A stretch of 50,727 bases of DNA, taken from Acidimicrobiia bacterium. GTDB lineage: Bacteria; Actinomycetota; Acidimicrobiia; IMCC26256; JAMXLJ01. The stretch is taken from positions 1-50,727 of the forward strand of contig JAMXLJ010000009.1 in assembly GCA_024281095.1 (NCBI GenBank). The letters run 5' to 3'. Position numbers and translations under genes: made by a program. The notes beneath the pieces were generated by a model. It saw nothing but the letters and a program-made list of their open reading frames with translations, was not told the origin of the DNA and made no database searches. Shown here piece after piece: positions 40,343-47,955 of the stretch. How positions within the stretch are numbered: the first letter of the stretch is position 1; each line of letters opens with the position of its first letter.

Positions 40343-41353
40343 ATGCGCAGGATGCTCGTCTCACTCGCGATCGCCCTCGCCGCCGTGGTGGTCCCGGCGC
40401 TCCCCCTCGAGGCACAGGCGGGCCCGACGATCGCGGTGAGCCGCACCACGGGCCTCAACGACGGCGACACCGTCAACGTGATGGGCGCGGACTGGTCGAG
40501 CCGGCTCCGGCTCGTCGGCATCTTCGTGTGCGACACCGCGGTGTACAACGCGGCGCCGGCCGCGGGAGGAAACGGTGACGCACGGTTCGACTACATCTTC
40601 GGACGCTGCGGCGATTTCAACGTGTACAGCGTTCCGACCAGTGGGCAGTTCGCGGTTCAGTACCTCGTCAGGCGCGGGACCGCCAACTGCGGCAATCGGC
40701 CCGGGGACTGCGTGATCTACGCGATGGCGGAGCGCGGCAGCAACGTGTTCAGCACGAACGCGGTGCCCATCTCGTTTGCGACGCCGCCACCTCCGACGTG
40801 TCTGCCGATGAGCCGCGGCGCGAGCGGAATCGCCGTCGACGTGCAGGCGAAGAGCGGCTTGCGCGCCATCGACGTGACCACGGCGACGAATGCCAACGTG
40901 GTCGTGCCGTCGTTCACGAACGGGACCACCGATCCGGTGCACGTCACCGCGACGAAGATCGACCCGACGCGCGGCTCGCAGGTGGCGCTGCGCGTGACCG
41001 ACCTCAAGAGTGCGGTCAGCGAGTGCGATCCGGTCATCGCGACACTGAGCCCGCGCAAGGTCGAGGTCTTCTCCGAGGTACCTGCCGCGGACCATTTCCT
41101 GACCGTCGTGAACACCGATCCGGGACTGCGACGCATTGTCGTGAAGGTCGCGCGCCACACCGAGGTCATCAAGCTCCGACCCGCCGAGACGAAGCTGGTC
41201 GACCTCGCCCGCCTCGTGCCCGCCACCGATCACGCCTATGCGATCCGCCTCCGCGGCGTCGGCCGTGGTCCCGCGCAGATCACGATCTCGGACGGCGGCG
41301 CGGCGATGACTGCGGCGCATCCTCCGAAGGCGGCGATGTTCACCCATCCGTAG
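40343..41353 (+). CDS. Secreted protein with neocarzinostatin-type domain
   Basis: A 336-aa exported protein. Signal peptide MRRMLVSLAIALAAVVVPALPLEAQA, then a domain that matches the neocarzinostatin/macromomycin Ig fold: ISRTTGLNDGDTVNVMGADW at the start (like the SSGLSDGT motif), cysteines in IFVCDTAVYN and FGRCGDF (first disulfide), ANCGNRPGDCVIYAMAERGSNVF (second) and VPISFA as the last strand (like VAISF). The C-terminal half (155-336) is a second, beta-rich domain with many RRIVVKVARH-type strands that I do not recognise. GGAGG sits 5 nt before the ATG. No enediyne synthesis genes lie in the window, so toxin carriage is not implied. Confidence 0.7.
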   Translation: MRRMLVSLAIALAAVVVPALPLEAQAGPTIAVSRTTGLNDGDTVNVMGADWSSRLRLVGIFVCDTAVYNAAPAAGGNGDARFDYIFGRCGDFNVYSVPTSGQFAVQYLVRRGTANCGNRPGDCVIYAMAERGSNVFSTNAVPISFATPPPPTCLPMSRGASGIAVDVQAKSGLRAIDVTTATNANVVVPSFTNGTTDPVHVTATKIDPTRGSQVALRVTDLKSAVSECDPVIATLSPRKVEVFSEVPAADHFLTVVNTDPGLRRIVVKVARHTEVIKLRPAETKLVDLARLVPATDHAYAIRLRGVGRGPAQITISDGGAAMTAAHPPKAAMFTHP

Positions 41354-41377
41354 GGCACCCGACGCGCGGCGTGGCCC
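41353..41377. terminator. Possible imperfect hairpin at the gene end
   Basis: GGGC and GCCC pair at the ends, with AC-GT and CCG-CGG inner pairs and a one-base bulge. It overlaps the last base of the stop codon. Weak. Confidence 0.25.
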
Positions 41378-41391
41378 GGGAGCGTGCTCGG

Positions 41392-41646
41392 CTACGGCAC
41401 CTTCCGCAGCGCGTCGTTCACCTCGAGCTGCTCCAGGCGCTGAGCGGCTCCGCAGCGACAGCGCGGAAGGTCGGCCGGGCATTCGGCACGCGCGTTCCAC
41501 GACGGACCGCCGAGATCCAGCCGGCCGCAATCGATGCAACGGCACACGAATACCGAGACGTACTCCGGCGGCACCATGGACGCGCGCCGATCTCCTCCGC
41601 TCGGGGTGCGAACGAGGTGGCCCACTCCCCCGGCGATGATGCGCAT
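41392..41646 (-). CDS. Small cysteine-rich (zinc-ribbon-like) protein
   Basis: An 84-aa protein. C35-R-C37-I-D-C40, C56, C63-R-C65 form clustered cysteines fit for one or two zinc ions. The sequence DCGRLDLGGPSWNARAECPADLPRCRC is distinctive. GGAGG lies 8 nt before the ATG at 41646. It sits downstream of the diiron oxygenase gene on the same strand, about 110 nt past its stop, so they might be co-transcribed. Function unknown. Confidence 0.55.
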   Translation of the reverse strand: MRIIAGGVGHLVRTPSGGDRRASMVPPEYVSVFVCRCIDCGRLDLGGPSWNARAECPADLPRCRCGAAQRLEQLEVNDALRKVP

Positions 41647-41757
41647 CTGGTGTTCCTCCGAATGCCCTGTCGCGTTTTGACGCGCGCGGTCACATGAGGC
41701 ATCGGAGCGTTCTCGCGGCGACTTGAGCCGCCCGTGGCAGCGACGCCGCGCCACGCG

Positions 41758-42819
41758 TCAGGCGCCGGCCGCCTCACGGTCGCGCGCGACCTCGTCGAGC
41801 TCGCTGAATTCCGAGCTGGTGTCGACCCAGTCCTCGAACTCGATCACGCCGATCTCGGTGAACCGCTCGCGCAACCACCCGTCGGCGGTGTCGAGCAACC
41901 CGAGCTTCTTGCAGTTCGGGACGATCTTCGAGAACAGCAGCTGCTGGAACATGCGTTGGGCCGGCGGCTGCACGCGGTCCATGGTGCGGTAGATCGCGTC
42001 CGGGTCGACGCCCATCCGCGCCCACATCTCCGTGTGCGCGAACCGCCGCTGCAGCCGCCGCGCCACCTCGAACGCGAACTCCTGACGCTCGCGCAGCTCG
42101 GGCCCGCTCAGCCCGGCGTAGTACTCCTGCAGCGACAACACACCGAACGCGACGTGACGGGCCTCGTCACTCATCACGTAGCGAAGGAGCTTCTTCAACA
42201 ATGGCTCCGTGGTGATCTGGTGCATCATCCCGAACGCCGCAAGCGCCAGACCCTCGACCATGATCTGCATCCCGAGGTACGCGATGTCCCAGCGCGGGTC
42301 GCGCAGGATGTCGTCGAGGATGCCCTTGAGGTTCTCGTTGATGCCGTACTGGGTCCCGAGCTTCTCGCTCAGGTAGCGCGCGAACACCTCGACGTGACGC
42401 GCCTCGTCCATCACCTGTGTCGCGGCGTAGTACTTCGCGTCGATCCACGGCACCGTCTCGACGATGCGCGCGGTGCACAGCAGTGCGCCCTGCTCGCCGT
42501 GCATGAACTGCGACAGCAGCGACTTCTGCAGCTCGATCGAGACCGTGCGCCACTCGGCGTCGCCGAAGTGCCGAACGGGCGAGTCCTCGGCTTCGGCGAG
42601 GGCCTGGAACCGCAACGTGCCCCCGCCCCCAAGCTCCTGACCGACCTTCTCGGGGTCGACGTCGACCGTCCAGTCGAGATCGGCCGTCGCGTTCCACTGG
42701 GAAGTCTTCGCCTTCTCGTAGAGCTTCACCAGCCCGGCCCGGCTCTGCTCGTAGTCCCATGTGAACGCCGTGTCGAACTCGGCGCGCACGGCGTGGATGG
42801 TGTCGATCGTGTCGGTCAT
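41758..42819 (-). CDS. Diiron ferritin-like oxygenase/oxidase
   Basis: A 353-aa ferritin-like protein with a complete diiron ligand set in a four-helix bundle: E109 (HGEQGALL), E139/H142 (DEARHVEV), E189 (MVEGLAL), and E219/H222 (DEARHVAF). The two DEARH motifs are those of ribonucleotide-reductase R2-like oxygenases. Typical actinobacterial homologues are uncharacterised or belong with AurF-type N-oxygenases. The ATG overlaps the upstream TetR stop by 4 bp, so the two form an operon, and TetR probably represses its own operon. Confidence 0.82.
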   Translation of the reverse strand: MTDTIDTIHAVRAEFDTAFTWDYEQSRAGLVKLYEKAKTSQWNATADLDWTVDVDPEKVGQELGGGGTLRFQALAEAEDSPVRHFGDAEWRTVSIELQKSLLSQFMHGEQGALLCTARIVETVPWIDAKYYAATQVMDEARHVEVFARYLSEKLGTQYGINENLKGILDDILRDPRWDIAYLGMQIMVEGLALAAFGMMHQITTEPLLKKLLRYVMSDEARHVAFGVLSLQEYYAGLSGPELRERQEFAFEVARRLQRRFAHTEMWARMGVDPDAIYRTMDRVQPPAQRMFQQLLFSKIVPNCKKLGLLDTADGWLRERFTEIGVIEFEDWVDTSSEFSELDEVARDREAAGA

Positions 42820-43406
42820 GCGGTCTCCCTTGCGGGTGCACACGCGTCGAGCAGACGCGCGATCAACGAGTGCCATTCCTCCGGGGCCGGAGGGTCGAGC
42901 TCCAGCGCGCGAGCGACGAGGGCGCCGAGCGCGACGGTGACGCAGAACCGTGCCAGCACCGCGGTGTCGAGCTCCGCATCGATGCTGCTCTCGCGCTTGC
43001 CCTGGTCGACCAGGCGCGCAACGAGCTCCTCACGCGCGCCGAGCCGCTCATGGAGCAACTCGCGCAGCGTGCCGTCCCGGCGCGCGGCGACGATCGCCTC
43101 GAGCAGGAGCGGGGGCTCGCGACGGGGCTGCACCAGCCGGTCGCCGAGCACGCCGAGCAGCTCGCGTGTCTCGTGGGCCGTCGTGCTCTCGAGCAGGCTG
43201 TCGAGCTCGGTGTCCGTTCGGTCGGCAATCGCGTCGAAGAGCAGGTCGGCCTTGCCGCGGTAGTTGGCGTAGATGGCGCCCGTCGTCATGCCCGCGGCCC
43301 GGGCGACGTCCTGAACCCGGGCGCCCTCGTAGCCGTCGGAGCGGAAGACCTCGATCGCCGCGGCAATCAGGCGTTCACGGGTCGACGGAGCAGAAACGGC
43401 GCTCAC
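42816..43406 (-). CDS. TetR-family transcriptional regulator
   Basis: A 196-aa repressor. The DNA-binding helix-turn-helix is ERLIAAAIEVFRSDGYEGARVQDVARAAGMTTGAIYANYRGKADLL (about 11-57), clearly TetR-like. The C-terminal ligand domain (60-196) is helical and not characteristic. It is co-translated with the diiron gene (4-bp overlap), and a GATAA-N6-TTATC palindrome overlaps its own -10 box, suggesting self-repression. GTG start at 43406; the -10 TATCAT lies 6 nt upstream. Confidence 0.9.
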   Translation of the reverse strand: MSAVSAPSTRERLIAAAIEVFRSDGYEGARVQDVARAAGMTTGAIYANYRGKADLLFDAIADRTDTELDSLLESTTAHETRELLGVLGDRLVQPRREPPLLLEAIVAARRDGTLRELLHERLGAREELVARLVDQGKRESSIDAELDTAVLARFCVTVALGALVARALELDPPAPEEWHSLIARLLDACAPARETA

Positions 43407-43412
43407 GCAGCC

Positions 43413-43418
43413 ATGATA
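43413..43418 (-). promoter_or_regulatory. -10 box, leaderless promoter of the TetR operon
   Basis: TATCAT on the minus strand, 6 nt before the GTG at 43406. It overlaps the palindrome at 43415-43430. Confidence 0.5.
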
Positions 43419-43430
43419 ACGGTCATTATC
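43415..43430. promoter_or_regulatory. Palindrome GATAA-CGGTCA-TTATC, candidate TetR operator
   Basis: Perfect 5-bp arms with a 6-bp spacer, overlapping the -10 box of the TetR gene, so binding would block transcription of its operon. Confidence 0.6.
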
Positions 43431-43450
43431 GGAACCATGTCACAAGCTTA

Positions 43451-43480
43451 TTGACTCGATGTATACACCCGTTGTATAGC
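43451..43480 (+). promoter_or_regulatory. Promoter of the PadR operon
   Basis: TTGACT (43451-43456), an 18-bp spacer and TATAGC (43475-43480). The GTG start (43487) begins 6 nt after the -10, so the transcript is predicted to be leaderless. Confidence 0.65.
43462..43478. promoter_or_regulatory. Palindrome TATAC-N7-GTATA, candidate PadR operator
   Basis: Lies in the spacer and -10 of the PadR operon promoter. PadR-type sites commonly have ATAC/GTAT arms. Probable autorepression. Confidence 0.6.
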
Positions 43481-43486
43481 TGCCGG

Positions 43487-44011
43487 GTGACCGTGGCGTA
43501 CGCGCTGCTCGGGTTCCTCGAGGAGGAAACCCGGCACGGCTACGACCTCAAGCAGGCGTACGACGCGCTGTTCGGCGCCGGCCGCCCCGTGCAATTCGGC
43601 CAGATCTACGCCACCCTCGGACGACTGGAGCGCGACGGCCGCATCCGTCTCGCGGCGCAAGAACCGGGGCAAGGGCCGGAACGGAAGCGTTACGAGATCA
43701 CCGCCGAGGGCATCGACGAGCTGCACCGGTGGCTCAGTGAACCCGAGGCGCCGGAACCCCACCTCCAGCGCACCCTGTTCGCGAAAACCGTGCTCGCGCT
43801 GACGACCGGGCGCGACGCCGGCGCCTACCTCGACGCGCAGCGCGGCGCGCACCTCGAGCGCATGCGCGAGCTCACCGCGCTCAAGACGGGTGCGGATCTC
43901 GCGACCGCGCTCCTCGCCGACTTCGCGCTGTTCCACCTCGAAGCCGATCTGCGCTGGATCGAACAGACGCGGGGCCGGCTCGACTCGCTCCGTCAGGAGG
44001 TCACCCGGTGA
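43487..44011 (+). CDS. PadR-family transcriptional regulator
   Basis: A 174-aa PadR repressor. The winged helix is YALLGFLEEETRHGYDLKQAYDALFG, then GQIYATLGRLERDGRIRLAAQEPG and RKRYEITAEGIDELHRWL; the C-terminal part (about 100-174) is helical for dimerisation (ALKTGADLATALLADFALFHLEADLRWIEQTRGRLDSL). PadR proteins of this size often regulate nearby drug-efflux ABC transporters, as here. Its stop overlaps the ATPase start (GTGA). GTG at 43487 preferred; GTG at 43493 also possible. Confidence 0.9.
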   Translation: MTVAYALLGFLEEETRHGYDLKQAYDALFGAGRPVQFGQIYATLGRLERDGRIRLAAQEPGQGPERKRYEITAEGIDELHRWLSEPEAPEPHLQRTLFAKTVLALTTGRDAGAYLDAQRGAHLERMRELTALKTGADLATALLADFALFHLEADLRWIEQTRGRLDSLRQEVTR

Positions 44012-44688
44012 ACGACGGCATCATCGACGCGAAGGGCCTGGTGAAGGACTTCGGCACCACCAAGGCGTTACGTGGCGTCACGTTGACGATTCGCGGCGGG
44101 GAGATGGTTGCGATCGCGGGGCCGAGCGGCGCCGGGAAATCCACGTTGCTCTACTGCCTCTCGGGCATCCTCCAGCCCGACTGGGGCACGGTGACGTTCG
44201 CGGGGCGCCGGCTCGAGACCCTCGGTGAAGCGGACCGGGCTGCCCTTCGCCGCCGGGAGTTCGGCTTCGTGTTCCAGTTCGGGCAGCTGGTGAGCGAGCT
44301 GCGCGCGGTCGACAACGTCGCGCTTCCTCTCGTGATCGACGGAGTGCGCCGAGTCGAAGCAACGCATCGCGCACTCGACTGGCTCGAACGGCTCGGTGCC
44401 GCCGATGTCGCGCGGGAAACACCCGACGAACTCTCCGGCGGCGAGGTACAGCGTGTAGCAATCGCGCGGGCCCTCGTGACCGGCCCACGCGTCGTCTTCG
44501 CCGACGAGCCGACCGGGGCACTCGACTCGATTGCCGGGGACGAGGTGATGACGGTGCTCACGGAACACGCCCGAGCGCAGGGCATCACCCTGGTCGTCGT
44601 CACGCACGAGCCGCGCGTCGCGGCCTACATGCACAGGGAAATCGTCGTGCGCGACGGCACTGTTGCGAGCAGGGAGGCGGTGCGGTGA
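44008..44688 (+). CDS. ABC transporter ATP-binding protein (MacB/LolD-type)
   Basis: A 226-aa ATPase. Walker A AGPSGAGKST, the Q-loop region FGFVFQFGQLV, signature LSGGEVQR, Walker B VVFADEPTGALD and H-loop VVVTHEPRVAA. Family: MacB/LolD/FtsE, the ATPases for FtsX-type mechanotransmission permeases rather than classic importers. GTG start overlaps the PadR stop; its own stop overlaps the permease start. All three are one operon. Confidence 0.92.
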   Translation: MNDGIIDAKGLVKDFGTTKALRGVTLTIRGGEMVAIAGPSGAGKSTLLYCLSGILQPDWGTVTFAGRRLETLGEADRAALRRREFGFVFQFGQLVSELRAVDNVALPLVIDGVRRVEATHRALDWLERLGAADVARETPDELSGGEVQRVAIARALVTGPRVVFADEPTGALDSIAGDEVMTVLTEHARAQGITLVVVTHEPRVAAYMHREIVVRDGTVASREAVR

Positions 44689-47018
44689 CCCGCCTGGCCG
44701 TGAGGCTCGCGCTACGCGGCGGACGTTCGGGCCTCGTTCGCGTCGGCTTGATCGCGATCGCACTCGCCGCGGGATCCGCCATGCTCATCGTCGGCAGCTG
44801 GGTCCTGACCGCCGGCGTTGCGAGGACCGATCGGGTGGAGACGCGCCGCGGCGGCCCGCTCGCCTCCGTGGACATGTTGTTGCACCGGGCGCAGGGCGTA
44901 CCACTGAATTCGGTGACGAGTGGCAGACCGTTCGTGATCTGGTCGAAGACCTCGCTGTCGGCTCCCCGAGCGCGAACCATCACGGCGTTCGGCATCGCAC
45001 CGAGTGGGACCGATGCGCCGCGTCCACCGGGCGTCCGCGCCATACCGAAGCCGGGCACCGCGCTCGCCTCGCCGGCGTTGCGTGCGCTCGTCGACAGTCG
45101 CGAGGGAGCAAGTCTTCGGGCCGCGCTTCCGGCGCCCATCGTCGGGACGGTGGGCAACGAGCTGCTCCGCGACCCGCGCGAGCTCGTGGTCGTCACGGGC
45201 TACGACATCGACACATTGCAGCGCATCGATCCCGGTGCATACCTCCTCGAGTCCTTCCACCCCAGGCACACGATCAACTCGCTCCTCTTCGTCGTGCCCA
45301 TCACGGTGCTCGCCACGTTGGTGTTGCTGCTGCCGTTGCTGGTATTCGTCGGCTCGGCCGCACGCGTCGGTGCGCGCCGGCGCGAAGAACGGCTGGCGAC
45401 CATGCGCCTCATCGGAGCAACCCCGGGCCAGGCGCGTCTCGTAGCCGCGGTGGAGACCGGTATCGCCGGAATCATCGGGATGGCCGCCGGAATCGCACTC
45501 GCGCTGGCCACGCGCGCGTGGCTCGTCGCCCACAGAACCTACGCGCCCGGTGAGCTGCCGACGTCGGGGACGCGACTGCTCGCGCTGGCTCTCGTCGTTC
45601 CCCTCTTGTCCGCGATCAGCGCCCCACTCGCACTTCGCCGAATCGGCATGTCACCCCTCGGCGTCGACACGCGGAGGCACCGCCGGAGCGTGTCGCCATG
45701 GCGCTGGTGGTTGCTGGCGCTGGGCTGGACGCTGTTCGTCGCCGGCGCGCTCCTGGCTACGCGGGGCGACACCGGGGGGTGGCGGACCAGCGCGTCGCCG
45801 CTCCTCCTGACGGGCGGCGTCGTGGGTGTCGCGCTCGGGCTCATCGGCGCCGGACCATGGCTCGTGCAACAGGGCGCCCAACTCGTCGAGCGGCGGGCGG
45901 CACGGCCGAGCAGCCTGCTTGCCGCGGCGCGGCTCTCCGAGGACCCGCGCGCCGGCTTCCGTCCGGTGACCGTGCTCGTCGTGACCGTGTTCGTGGCGAC
46001 CATGCTGCTCGTGCTCATCCCGGCGGCACGTCGATCCCCGACCGCGTCGCAGGCGTGGCCGTGGACGCAAGACGTCACCGCGCGTCCCGATCTGCAGGTC
46101 ACGTGGAACCCGATCCGCGCGGACGCGGCACTCGCCGTGGCCGCTGCTCGCGACCGTCTCGCGCGGGTGCAGGGCGTCGAGGCGATCGCCCCGCTGCACG
46201 CAGGGACGCTGTCGCCCCGAACGGGCGACGTCCCGATCCCATGGCCCGGCACCGACGGGCATGTTGTGGTCGCCGACTGCACGACCTTCGCCGCGCTCGT
46301 GCACGGCTCCAGCCGTGATTGCCGGCCCGGTGTGCTGACCGCGGTCGCGAGCGGATATCGCGCCGGCGATTCGTTGACGCTCGGGCCGTCGCTGTCGCTG
46401 ACCGTCGCAGGACAGTTGCCGCTCCTCGACCGCGCCGGCGTCCTCGCGCTGGTGCCCGGCTCGTTTGCGCCACCTCAGTTGCGGGACCTGCACGACGTCT
46501 CGACGTTGTGGCTTCGCACCGACGGGTCGCGCGCCACCGCGCTGCGGGTCCAGGCTGCGATCCTCGCGGTCGCTCCTGGCTCGACCTTGGAACCGGGCCG
46601 CACGCTTCAGTACCGATCGATCTGGATCACCACCACGCGCTGGCTGCTGTACACGGTCCTGCTCGTCGTGCTCTCGCTCGCGGCATGCAGCCTTGCCGTC
46701 ACCGTCGTCGACCAGATCTTCGATCGGCGCCGGAGCCTCGCGACGCTGCGCGCCGTCGGTACGCCACTGTCGCTGTTGCGGCGGGCAACGATGCTCGAGG
46801 TCGGTGCGCCGCTCGTAGCGGCGACCGTGTTGGGTGCGGTCAACGGCAGCGTGATGGGCTTCGTCTTCACGCGGCTCAACGGGAATTCCCTGGCTGTTCC
46901 CTGGTTGGACGTCCTGGCATTGCCAGTGTTCATCGCGGCGGCGTGGCTCGCCGTGAGCGCGATCGGCCTCGCCGCACTGGGACGTGCCGCACCACCGGTA
47001 CCGCTGCGCGCCACGTAG
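44685..47018 (+). CDS. FtsX-like ABC permease
   Basis: A 777-aa membrane protein with two FtsX-domain repeats. N-terminal helix (RVGLIAIALAAGSAMLIVGSWVL) then an outside domain; three-helix groups at about 205-330 (VVPITVLATLVLLLPLLVFVGSAARVGARRREERLATMRLIGATPGQARLVAAVETG) and near 660-760 (WLLYTVLLVVLSLAACSLAVTVVDQIFDRRRSLATLRAVGTPLSLLRRATMLEVG). The RxxxxxTLRAxGxxxxx sequence is the FtsX coupling block. With the MacB-like ATPase this should be an exporter or mechanotransmission complex, possibly for lipids or antibiotics. The stop codon sits in the first unit of a 15-bp triple repeat. Confidence 0.85.
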   Translation: MTRLAVRLALRGGRSGLVRVGLIAIALAAGSAMLIVGSWVLTAGVARTDRVETRRGGPLASVDMLLHRAQGVPLNSVTSGRPFVIWSKTSLSAPRARTITAFGIAPSGTDAPRPPGVRAIPKPGTALASPALRALVDSREGASLRAALPAPIVGTVGNELLRDPRELVVVTGYDIDTLQRIDPGAYLLESFHPRHTINSLLFVVPITVLATLVLLLPLLVFVGSAARVGARRREERLATMRLIGATPGQARLVAAVETGIAGIIGMAAGIALALATRAWLVAHRTYAPGELPTSGTRLLALALVVPLLSAISAPLALRRIGMSPLGVDTRRHRRSVSPWRWWLLALGWTLFVAGALLATRGDTGGWRTSASPLLLTGGVVGVALGLIGAGPWLVQQGAQLVERRAARPSSLLAAARLSEDPRAGFRPVTVLVVTVFVATMLLVLIPAARRSPTASQAWPWTQDVTARPDLQVTWNPIRADAALAVAAARDRLARVQGVEAIAPLHAGTLSPRTGDVPIPWPGTDGHVVVADCTTFAALVHGSSRDCRPGVLTAVASGYRAGDSLTLGPSLSLTVAGQLPLLDRAGVLALVPGSFAPPQLRDLHDVSTLWLRTDGSRATALRVQAAILAVAPGSTLEPGRTLQYRSIWITTTRWLLYTVLLVVLSLAACSLAVTVVDQIFDRRRSLATLRAVGTPLSLLRRATMLEVGAPLVAATVLGAVNGSVMGFVFTRLNGNSLAVPWLDVLALPVFIAAAWLAVSAIGLAALGRAAPPVPLRAT

Positions 47019-47052
47019 CGATGCGCCACGTAGCGATGCGCCACGTAGCGAT
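47008..47052. repeat. Three perfect tandem copies of a 15-bp unit
   Basis: Unit gcgccacgtagcgat at 47008, 47023 and 47038, no mismatch. The permease stop codon TAG lies inside unit 1. The array fills the gap to the convergent PurU gene, whose stop is at 47068. Confidence 0.85.
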
Positions 47053-47067
47053 GGGATCGCGTATCGC

Positions 47068-47904
47068 TCAGTCGAAGACGACGGTGCGGTTGGCGTACGC
47101 GACGATGCGGTGCTCGACATGCAGCCGCACGGCGGTCGCGAGCACGACCCGTTCGAGGTCGCGTCCGCGACGGACGAGGTCCGGCACCTGGTCGCGGTGG
47201 CTCACCGACGTGACGTCCTGCACGATGATCGGACCTTCGTCGAGCTCGTCGGTGACGTAGTGCGCCGTGGCTCCGATGAGCTTCACACCCCGCTCGTAGG
47301 CCTGATGGTACGGACGCGCGCCGGCGAACGCGGGCAGGAAGGAGTGGTGGATGTTGATCATCCGCTCCTGATACCGGCGCACCAACCACGGCGGGACGAT
47401 CTGCATGTACCGCGCGAGCACGACGAGATCGGGCGCGTACCCGTCGAGGACCGCGCCGAGCGCCTGCTCCCGTTCGGCTGCGTCATCACCGACCGGTAGG
47501 CGGTGGTACGGCACACGGTAGTGACGCGTGGTCGGTTCCAGGGTCTCGTGGTTCGACACGACTGCGCAGACCTCGACGTCGAGCTCGCCGAGCTCGACAC
47601 GACCGAGGAGATCGACGAGGCAGTGACCCTCCCGCGACACGAGGATCACCACGCGGGCCCGGCGATCGCCGGTGTGCAGTTGCCACCGCATGCCGAAGCG
47701 CTCGCCGAGCGCGGCGAACCGTCCCGAGATCTCGTCGCGGTCGAGCGGTGTGTCGAACTCGACGCGCTGCAGGAACAGGCCGTGCACGGGGTCGACGTGT
47801 TGGTCGGCGTGCGAGATGTTGCCGCCGACGCCGACGACGAACTGTCCGACGGCGGCCACGAGCCCAGGTTGGTCGGCGCAGGCCAGGAGCAGCACGGCGC
47901 GCAT
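47068..47904 (-). CDS. purU: Formyltetrahydrofolate deformylase
   Basis: A 278-aa PurU. The N-terminal ACT domain (ACADQPGLVAAVGQFVVGVGGNISHADQHVD) senses Met/Gly, and the C-terminal formyltransferase-like hydrolase (about 90-278) carries the catalytic N184 and H186 (MINIHHSFLPAF) and D222 in TDELDEGPII. It hydrolyses 10-formyl-THF to formate and THF, balancing the one-carbon pool. Length is normal. TACGGT lies 9 nt before the ATG. Convergent with the ABC/FtsX operon. Confidence 0.93.
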   Translation of the reverse strand: MRAVLLLACADQPGLVAAVGQFVVGVGGNISHADQHVDPVHGLFLQRVEFDTPLDRDEISGRFAALGERFGMRWQLHTGDRRARVVILVSREGHCLVDLLGRVELGELDVEVCAVVSNHETLEPTTRHYRVPYHRLPVGDDAAEREQALGAVLDGYAPDLVVLARYMQIVPPWLVRRYQERMINIHHSFLPAFAGARPYHQAYERGVKLIGATAHYVTDELDEGPIIVQDVTSVSHRDQVPDLVRRGRDLERVVLATAVRLHVEHRIVAYANRTVVFD

Positions 47905-47913
47905 GCGGCGGTG

Positions 47914-47919
47914 ACCGTA
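47914..47919 (-). promoter_or_regulatory. -10 box upstream of purU
   Basis: TACGGT on the minus strand, 9 nt before the ATG at 47904; slightly long for a leaderless gene. Confidence 0.35.
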
Positions 47920-47955
47920 CTACCAGCTCGCGGTCACTCCGTCAGAGGCCGAACG

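Noticed and set aside
42950-43486. Upstream extension of the PadR frame
   Set aside because: Antisense to the TetR gene and low complexity (Arg/Pro/Ala); the promoter at 43451-43480 lies inside it, so translation must start later.
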